Shown here: piece by piece, positions 57,677 to 64,000 of the stretch
How positions within the stretch are numbered: position 1 is the stretch's first letter
Layout of the letters: each line of letters opens with the position of its first letter
Source: Monosporascus cannonballus
Lineage: Eukaryota; Ascomycota; Sordariomycetes; Xylariales
Assembly (NCBI GenBank): GCA_004154925.1
Contig: QJNS01000011.1
Span: 62,001-126,000 of the forward strand
DNA length: 64,000 bases
Direction: 5' to 3'
Made by a program: the position numbers and the translations under genes
Notes under the pieces: model-generated
What the model saw: only the letters and a program-made list of their open reading frames with translations
Databases searched by the model: none
What the model was told of the DNA's origin: nothing

Positions 57677-58521
57677 CGCAGGTTGAGATAAAAGCTCTAC
57701 GTAGACTCTGTACATGCGTGTATTGCGTAATATATGTTCCTTAAGTAATACCGCTTTAGGGGTTTGTTACGCTGAACCAGCGAATTCTATTGGCCATAAC
57801 TTGATAGTAGACTAAGTAGGAGGTATACTTGTACTACATAGTACCTGACTTATATGCGCGTAGCATGCACAATATGTAATTTATTTAGATCTAGGGGGAC
57901 CTTTAGTGCTCATGGTAGGGCGACCAACATGCTGACACAATCAGCTTTGGTCTACGTACGGTGGGGGGTGGGCAGGGGCTGGGCCTGCACTCATTTAACG
58001 TTGTCAGCCGCAGGGGTTCCTGAAATCAATAAGGCCGTTACTTCCATACAAGCTGCAACTCTCATCGTTGCGTGTTTCTTGAGCCCTTCATTTCTTCGAG
58101 AATCCCCCTAGGCTGAGCACACCCCAGGCAACGCAATTCCGGGAGCTCGGGAGATTCATACTCCCAATGAACCGGACTGACTCGCATACCGTACGGTGCT
58201 CGATCAACCCACTATATTGGACCTCTCTGCATTTCCGCGACGTGCGCGGACTGACCAAGCCAAATAGTAATAACATCGACCTGGTTCAATGGCTTAGCTT
58301 GACTACTCGAGAGACCTGACTCCTGCTTGTTTTGTACGTTCCGGTGTAGCTGTATGTCGTGATAACTTCATATACATGAATACTGAATAGGTAGGCACTC
58401 AGGAATGCACAACACCTCGGAAAGCACCAACCTAACTGTATCAGCCCCCGACCACTGCTTCTAAAGAAGACGACGACGACGACGACGACGATATATACAT
58501 ACCTCTCCAATACAGATCGCC
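57677..58521. other. Intergenic region upstream of phospholipase D
   Basis: No gene is seen. A (GAC)n run of about seven units lies at about 58468-58489, shortly before the PLD start codon, and is followed by ATATATACATA. Confidence 0.5.
58468..58489. repeat. (GAC)7 trinucleotide run in the PLD leader
   Basis: Short perfect GAC repeat ending about 30 bp before the PLD start codon, probably within its 5' untranslated leader. Confidence 0.75.
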
Positions 58522-61500
58522 ATGTCTCTACCTCCCCGCGATGATTCTATTTCACCAATGATAAACAGTCCAGCTCCGTCTCCTGGCCAGAGACAACCCA
58601 GTCAACCTCCTTCGATCCTTCGTTCTACCAGCAGTCCTCAGCTCGCCGAAGATCATGTTCCGGTCCGAGAATTGCCATTACCTATCATAACACCCACACA
58701 ATCGCCACGAATACCCGCTGAGGAGGCAGCGGATTACTTGAACTGGGGAAAACCGCATAGGGATCAGTCTCCTGGGGGCGGGGCCTCGCCATCGACTCCT
58801 GGTCTCTCGGGCGACGGGCGGGCTGAGGGCGTCAACCCCGGAAACCTCCTAAGCGTTCGGGAAGAAGGTGACGATGCGGCCCCGGTAGAGCCGGTCTCGC
58901 CTGGACGGAGGAGCGTGCAATTCGCGAGGGCAGATGTTATGCTTGAAGCCCCGCCTCAACATTCTCGGCACGGATCCTGGGAAGATGGGGATGCCGGCGG
59001 TAGATCTCGCAGTGAGAGATGGATGTCTAGGTTGAAATCGACACTAGGTAGTGCCGGCGCCATCCAGCCGCCCAAGTCCCCGGCGCCGTCCGAACTTGCC
59101 GCTGCTTCCACCAGCAACTCTCCCACCACAGCTAGGCCCCATCGCCTCCCCAACACCCTCGAAGAAGAGGAGGGGAGTGATGCTGATGTTGAAGAGAGCG
59201 GCGATGAGGGTCCTTCGAGGGGCCCTGCGAAGCCCAAGAAAAGAAAGAGGATACAGCGCCGTCTAAAGCAGTTGGACGTGTTCAATTCTCCGAGCACGCC
59301 TAAGCTGAATGAGGACGTGGAATCCCCCAGGCAAAGTCGGTTCAACGCGCTAGTCAGGCGGTCGACCATGCCCGATCCTGGAGAACAGCGGGGTGGTCTA
59401 TCCGAGGGTGAAGGACGCGACCAACTAGCAGGAAGGAGACGCCACTGGACCCGCGCGGGCACCTGGGTCGGTAGTCCCCAGCTAGAAGCCTCGGCCACAG
59501 ACGATCTTGACACTTCCCTGGCTCGAGTCCACGGCCATCGCCGCCGTATCTCTAATATGTTTAGTCAGGGGGGGGCATCAGATGGTGAAGCGCTCCAACC
59601 ACCGAGGCGCCCGTTTTTCGGCACCGACAGAAAACCCACCTTCGGGGCGCACAAGTGGAAGCAGGTGAAGAATACCTTCAGACTATTTGGAGGGAAGAAA
59701 AAGATCGACCAGTTCGATTACTACAAATCCGCTGAGCTTATGGCCGAGCTGCGGGCCGTCACGCCTGCAGTTGTCATTCTCGCTAGCATGATACAGAGGG
59801 ATGATCGGGGCAACAGGCGCATCCCGGTCTTGTTGGAGCAGCTCAACCTACGAGTGGTCGACAGCCAACCTGGAGAAAGCGGCGACGGCGATAGGCACTC
59901 GGTGTTTACCATCGCATTAGAATACGGTAGTGGTGCGAGCCGAATGAGATGGACCGTCACACGCTCAATCTGGGAGATCTGGCAGCTTCACTTGAAATAC
60001 AAAGTGCTGCAGAAGACCGAGCTCACGACACAGTCGGCTATTATCCAGCGCAAGCGCCCGAAACAGCCTGCCTTCCCTAGAAAACTACTCAGAATTATGG
60101 GGGTCACCAGGAAGCTCGACACATCGTCCGAAGAGGAAAAAACTCCGGATCTTGGCACTAACGATAACGTCGCGGACGCTACTGCCGGGGAGGCTACAAA
60201 TGCCGAAGGCACGGCGAGCGAAGATGAAAGGCGGTTACCTACTTCCCGCAAGAGGTCCCGCATCAACCAGTTTTTGCGTCGACAATCATCAGGCTTCGAT
60301 GCTGCGGATGGTTCACTAGCTAATCTTCGAGATGCTGCAGCGATAAGGCGGAAGAATATCGAAAAGCAGCGGACGTGGATAGAAAAATATCTGCAGGAGA
60401 TGATCCACTGGCTTATGTTTCGTGCGGACAGCGGCCGTCTATGTAACTTCCTCGAACTCTCCGCTTTGGGGGTGAGGCTTGCGGCTGAAGGTAGTTTCCA
60501 TGGTAAAGAGTGCTTCTTGCATATCCAGTCTTCCAAGGGTATCGATTTCCGACGAGTCATTACTCCACAGAAGGTCATCCAAAGACATAGCCGGAAATGG
60601 TTCTTAGTCCGACAAAACTATATCGCCGTCGTTGAATCTCCTGCGACCATGAACATCTACGATGTCTATTTGGTAGATCCGACGTTCCAGATCGTCTCCA
60701 AGAAGGGTAAGCTCAGGCAGCTTGGCGCTAAAGTGAAGGATGACAAGGATAAGGGCAAAGGCAAGGCCTTCGATGCATCCGCCGGAGAAGGAAGAAAAGG
60801 GAAGAGCCATCATACTATCAAGCTCTACACTGCCGAACGCAAGATCAAGTTGTTCTCGCGCAACCAGACTTTAATACGCCAGTTCGAAGAGTCGGTCATC
60901 GAAATGCTAAAGCAGACGGAATGGCATCAGCGCCACAGGTTTGACAGTTTCGCACCCGTGCGACGTAATGCTTTCGCACAGTGGCTGGTGGATGGGCGGG
61001 ACTATATGTGGAATGTATCTCGTGCCATTAGTATGGCCCAGGATGTCATCTACATCCACGACTGGTGGCTCAGCCCGGAGCTGTACATGCGCCGGCCTGC
61101 CTGCATCAGTCAGAAATGGCGACTGGATCGGCTTCTACAGAGGAAGGCTAGGGAAGGCGTGAAGATCTTCATCATCATCTACAGGAACGTAGAACAAGCC
61201 ATCCCGATAGACTCTGAGTACACCAAATTTTCTCTGCTGAACCTCCACGACAACATCTTGGTTTTGAGGTCGCCGAACCAGCTGAAAAAGAATCAGTTCT
61301 TCTACGCGCACCACGAGAAAGTCTGCATTGTGGACCACGACGTGGCTTTCCTCGGTGGCATCGACCTTTGCTTTGGTCGTTGGGACAACCCGCAGCACCC
61401 ATTGGCGGATGACCGACCAACAGGCATGGAAGATGGCGATAGTCCTCGAGACGGGGATAACACCCAACTCTTCCCTGGGAAAGACTACTCAAACCCCCGA

Positions 61501-64000
61501 GTGCTAGACTTTTTCAAGCTCAACGAGCCCTACGAAGAGATGTACGACAGAAGTAAGGTTCCACGGATGCCGTGGCACGATGTTGCGATGCAAGTAGTCG
61601 GTCAACCCGCAAGAGATCTCACACGCCATTTTGTACAGCGCTGGAACTACTTGCGCCGCGAGCGCAAGCCCACTCGGCCGACGCCATTCCTACTACCTCC
61701 TCCGGATGCCAACCCATCAGACCTCGAGGCTCTGGGGTTGACAGGAACATGTGAAGTCCAGATGCTGCGCTCGGCTGGTGACTGGTCCCTGGGCTTGAGG
61801 GAGGGCCCGGAGTATAGCATCCAGTCAGCATACGTGAAGCTCATTGAGGAGTCAAATCACTTCGTGTACATGGAGAATCAGTTCTTCATCACAAGCACCG
61901 AAACGTTGAACACGAGAGTAGTCAACCGCATTGGCGATGCCCTCGTGGAGAGGATCATCAGGGCCCATGAGAACGACGAAGAATGGCGTTGCTGCATTTT
62001 GATTCCTTTGGTGCCCGGCTTCCAGAATACCGTGGATGAAGCTGAGGGCAGCAGCGTGCGTCTCATCATGCAGTTCCAGTATCGCAGCATCTGCAGAGGG
62101 CCTAACTCTATCTTTGGTCGTCTGCGATCAGTGGGCATTGAGCCTGACGAGTACATACGGTTTTTCAGCTTGCGGCAGTGGGACCATATCGGCAGCAAGA
62201 ACCAGCTCGTGACGGAGCAGCTCTATATCCATGCAAAGACCATCATCGTGGACGATCGCGTCGCTTTGATCGGTTCCGCAAATATCAACGAACGCTCAAT
62301 GCTTGGAAATCGAGACTCAGAGGTCGCGGCCGTAGTCCGAGACACTGACATGATATCGTCAACCATGGCTGGAAAACCATATCGAGTTGGCCGCTTCGCG
62401 CATACGCTCCGCATGCGCCTTATGCGCGAACACATGGGTCTAGATGTAGACGAGATCACCGAACAGGAAAGGTTGGAGGCCTTGAGTGCAGAGGAACGCT
62501 TCGCGGCCGACATGGCACATATCTACGGTGAAGAGGATGAAGGCCCTATCGCGGAGAGTTTGGCTAATGGGGCCATGAGCCATCTCCTACGTCCCGAGGC
62601 CCGTCACCTCCCACGGAGTTTCAACCACGATGTTAGTGCAGATGAAGATGCGGACAGCTCTTCCGTGTCCTCGGCTCCGTTGAGCACCTCGAACAGCTCC
62701 AATAGGGAGTCCCCCAGGCGCGATCCGCGAGTCCACGGAAACACAAACCACGATCGAGATGTTGCAGGCTATGGCCCTGATAAGTGGAGGGAGGCGCAAG
62801 AAAAGGGCATGGATAGTGGAAGGGATTCGGTTGTCATAGACGGGCATGAAGTTCTTCTACAACCCCTTGGCCAGCCCAGCAAGTCAAGCGTCACTAATGG
62901 CGAATCCAGTACACCGCATCGTCACCTATCCACCAAAGAATCGCGTGATCCAGATTCCGGGAGAGGTAATGACAAGCTCCCCCCGTCGAAGATACAGCGG
63001 CAATCCGGCGATCAGATGGGCATGCCCCATGTGAGCCAACTGCCATTACTACCCGTCTCAGATGACACTGATATCGGAGGTCCTGCAATGCGCTTGGACG
63101 AGAGTGGCAAGCCCACTAACGAACAGATTAACCCATGGGCTGCGGATATTCAACCGGTCAATTTTGATAAAAACTCCATGCGGGATCCCATCGATCCCGC
63201 GTTCTGGGACGGAATATGGAATAAAGCTGCTCAGAACAACACCAAACTATACAGGCGCGTATTCCGCTGTATGCCGGATAGTGAGGTCAACACCTGGAAA
63301 GAGTACCACCAGTTCGAAGAATATGAGAAGTTATTCAAGGAGAGCATGGTTGGCCAAAAGAACGATGACCACGATAACAAGTCACAGGCCAGCCAAGGTG
63401 GGACGGTTGCAGCAGGCATTGCCGCACCCGCTGCCGCTCAAGGCGTGTCGCAACCTTCGGAGAAAACGCCCGCTACCCACAACAATCAAGAGACCCCGCA
63501 AGTCCGTGTCTCAAACGAAACTGGGGATGTATTGAACGAGAAGGTCTCACTTACCGAGGACGGCCGTCCCCAGGAACCTAGCAAGCCGGAACTTGACCTT
63601 ACCGGGGAGAAAGCGAATGGCAACCAGAATGATGCACCGCCCTCCTCAGCTGCGGGCGAGACACCTTTCCCATCTCTGCCCGGCGCTCAGGGGGACAGTC
63701 CGCGCTTGGAGCCTCAGAGGACTCTGGAAGTTCAAAAGACCCGCGATCGGAGGGCGACCTTCTCCTCCGCGGAAAAGCCGGCGCCTGATACGTTAAGCGC
63801 GAATAACCCGTACGCTCAGGGTACGGCGAAACGTAGGCGCCGGGCAACTACTAAGAGTAGCCGGCGGGGGTGCTTCCCCTACGACCTCATCACTCGAGAA
63901 GAGGCCGAGGAGCTCTGCTCCATGATCCAGGGCCGCGTCGTCCAATTCCCGTACGATTGGCTGGAGGCCGAGGAGAAGGATAACCACTGGCTTTATCAGG
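58522..64000 (+). CDS. pld1: Phospholipase D (Spo14/PLD1 type), 3' end outside the window
   Basis: Hydrolyses phosphatidylcholine to phosphatidic acid and choline at membranes. The frame is open without a stop or intron from the ATG at 58522 to the window edge, 1,826 codons, so the gene is partial at its 3' end. The long N-terminal region is disordered (Pro/Ser/Glu-rich). A PX-like domain lies at about 430-510 (VLLEQLNLRVVDSQ...WEIWQLHLKYK) and a PH-like domain at about 680-810 (HSRKWFLVRQNYIAVVESPA). The catalytic half holds NAFAQWLVDGRDYMWNVSRA and two HKD motifs: HEKVCIVDHDVAFLGGIDL (His930) and HAKTIIVDDRVALIGSANIN (His1237). The conserved tail includes DPIDPAFWDGIWNKAAQNN, and the visible end reads RGCFPYDLITREEAEEL and QGRVVQFPYDWLEAEEKDN. 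Fungal Spo14 homologs act in secretion, morphogenesis and sporulation. Confidence 0.97.
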   Translation, partial: MSLPPRDDSISPMINSPAPSPGQRQPSQPPSILRSTSSPQLAEDHVPVRELPLPIITPTQSPRIPAEEAADYLNWGKPHRDQSPGGGASPSTPGLSGDGRAEGVNPGNLLSVREEGDDAAPVEPVSPGRRSVQFARADVMLEAPPQHSRHGSWEDGDAGGRSRSERWMSRLKSTLGSAGAIQPPKSPAPSELAAASTSNSPTTARPHRLPNTLEEEEGSDADVEESGDEGPSRGPAKPKKRKRIQRRLKQLDVFNSPSTPKLNEDVESPRQSRFNALVRRSTMPDPGEQRGGLSEGEGRDQLAGRRRHWTRAGTWVGSPQLEASATDDLDTSLARVHGHRRRISNMFSQGGASDGEALQPPRRPFFGTDRKPTFGAHKWKQVKNTFRLFGGKKKIDQFDYYKSAELMAELRAVTPAVVILASMIQRDDRGNRRIPVLLEQLNLRVVDSQPGESGDGDRHSVFTIALEYGSGASRMRWTVTRSIWEIWQLHLKYKVLQKTELTTQSAIIQRKRPKQPAFPRKLLRIMGVTRKLDTSSEEEKTPDLGTNDNVADATAGEATNAEGTASEDERRLPTSRKRSRINQFLRRQSSGFDAADGSLANLRDAAAIRRKNIEKQRTWIEKYLQEMIHWLMFRADSGRLCNFLELSALGVRLAAEGSFHGKECFLHIQSSKGIDFRRVITPQKVIQRHSRKWFLVRQNYIAVVESPATMNIYDVYLVDPTFQIVSKKGKLRQLGAKVKDDKDKGKGKAFDASAGEGRKGKSHHTIKLYTAERKIKLFSRNQTLIRQFEESVIEMLKQTEWHQRHRFDSFAPVRRNAFAQWLVDGRDYMWNVSRAISMAQDVIYIHDWWLSPELYMRRPACISQKWRLDRLLQRKAREGVKIFIIIYRNVEQAIPIDSEYTKFSLLNLHDNILVLRSPNQLKKNQFFYAHHEKVCIVDHDVAFLGGIDLCFGRWDNPQHPLADDRPTGMEDGDSPRDGDNTQLFPGKDYSNPRVLDFFKLNEPYEEMYDRSKVPRMPWHDVAMQVVGQPARDLTRHFVQRWNYLRRERKPTRPTPFLLPPPDANPSDLEALGLTGTCEVQMLRSAGDWSLGLREGPEYSIQSAYVKLIEESNHFVYMENQFFITSTETLNTRVVNRIGDALVERIIRAHENDEEWRCCILIPLVPGFQNTVDEAEGSSVRLIMQFQYRSICRGPNSIFGRLRSVGIEPDEYIRFFSLRQWDHIGSKNQLVTEQLYIHAKTIIVDDRVALIGSANINERSMLGNRDSEVAAVVRDTDMISSTMAGKPYRVGRFAHTLRMRLMREHMGLDVDEITEQERLEALSAEERFAADMAHIYGEEDEGPIAESLANGAMSHLLRPEARHLPRSFNHDVSADEDADSSSVSSAPLSTSNSSNRESPRRDPRVHGNTNHDRDVAGYGPDKWREAQEKGMDSGRDSVVIDGHEVLLQPLGQPSKSSVTNGESSTPHRHLSTKESRDPDSGRGNDKLPPSKIQRQSGDQMGMPHVSQLPLLPVSDDTDIGGPAMRLDESGKPTNEQINPWAADIQPVNFDKNSMRDPIDPAFWDGIWNKAAQNNTKLYRRVFRCMPDSEVNTWKEYHQFEEYEKLFKESMVGQKNDDHDNKSQASQGGTVAAGIAAPAAAQGVSQPSEKTPATHNNQETPQVRVSNETGDVLNEKVSLTEDGRPQEPSKPELDLTGEKANGNQNDAPPSSAAGETPFPSLPGAQGDSPRLEPQRTLEVQKTRDRRATFSSAEKPAPDTLSANNPYAQGTAKRRRRATTKSSRRGCFPYDLITREEAEELCSMIQGRVVQFPYDWLEAEEKDNHWLYQ

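Noticed and set aside
1..64000. CRISPR arrays, bacterial operons, phage or viral genes, rRNA
   Set aside because: None seen. All supported genes are spliced or single eukaryotic genes of fungal type.

Overview
The window is nuclear DNA of a filamentous ascomycete (Pezizomycotina, most likely a Sordariomycete). The evidence is short 50-200 nt spliceosomal introns with GTAAGT/GTATGT donors and CTAAC/CTGAC branch sites, monocistronic genes on both strands with kilobase spacing, and fungus-specific proteins (EsdC-type, SUR7-type, SIN Cdc14, GPI-type PLC-like protein, DWNN/RING Mpe1). I see no rRNA, tRNA, CRISPR array or bacterial-type operon.

Layout. About 1-21.5 kb is an accessory, decaying region. 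It holds a broken Ser/Thr-rich secreted protein gene (2.3-3.7 kb), an intact indoleamine 2,3-dioxygenase (4.6-6.2 kb) with two near-identical GGCCGGAA/TTCCGGCC palindromes in its upstream region, an FAD monooxygenase broken into an N-terminal piece (7.3-8.0 kb) and a C-terminal piece (11.3-11.5 kb), an intact three-exon gene for a small secreted cysteine-rich protein between those pieces (10.4-10.9 kb), and relics of an isochorismatase-like hydrolase (16.8 kb), an F-box protein (18.2 kb) and a large ascomycete-specific protein (19.0-21.2 kb). Two core genes sit inside this region as a divergent pair: eIF2-beta (12.0-14.3 kb, minus) and a Mim2-like mitochondrial outer-membrane protein (15.5-15.9 kb, plus).

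From 23.7 kb to the end the window is mostly ordinary housekeeping: geranylgeranyl diphosphate synthase (-), SIN component Cdc14 (+), a Cys-rich single-pass membrane protein (-), a small unknown gene (+), an HD-domain hydrolase (-), an EsdC-type glycogen-binding-domain protein (+), an amidohydrolase-2 enzyme (+), a SUR7/PalI membrane protein (-), a PLC-like GPI-type surface protein (+), Mpe1 (+), Get3 (-), an MFS transporter (+), and the first 1,826 codons of phospholipase D (+), which runs off the right edge. Between the transporter and PLD lie a 355-bp TA-flanked MITE and a decayed gene whose in-frame stops all look like C-to-T changes.

How the genes work together. There is no single pathway. 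Intact genes serve translation initiation (eIF2-beta), mRNA 3'-end formation (Mpe1), tail-anchored protein insertion (Get3), mitochondrial outer-membrane import (Mim2-like), septation (Cdc14), isoprenoid supply (GGPPS) and membrane lipid signalling (PLD). The left 21 kb combines an intact tryptophan-cleaving dioxygenase with dead aromatic-type oxidoreductase and hydrolase genes. It may be the remains of a catabolic or secondary-metabolic cluster, but that is inference.

Exon boundaries were placed by eye from splice signals plus protein-family continuity.
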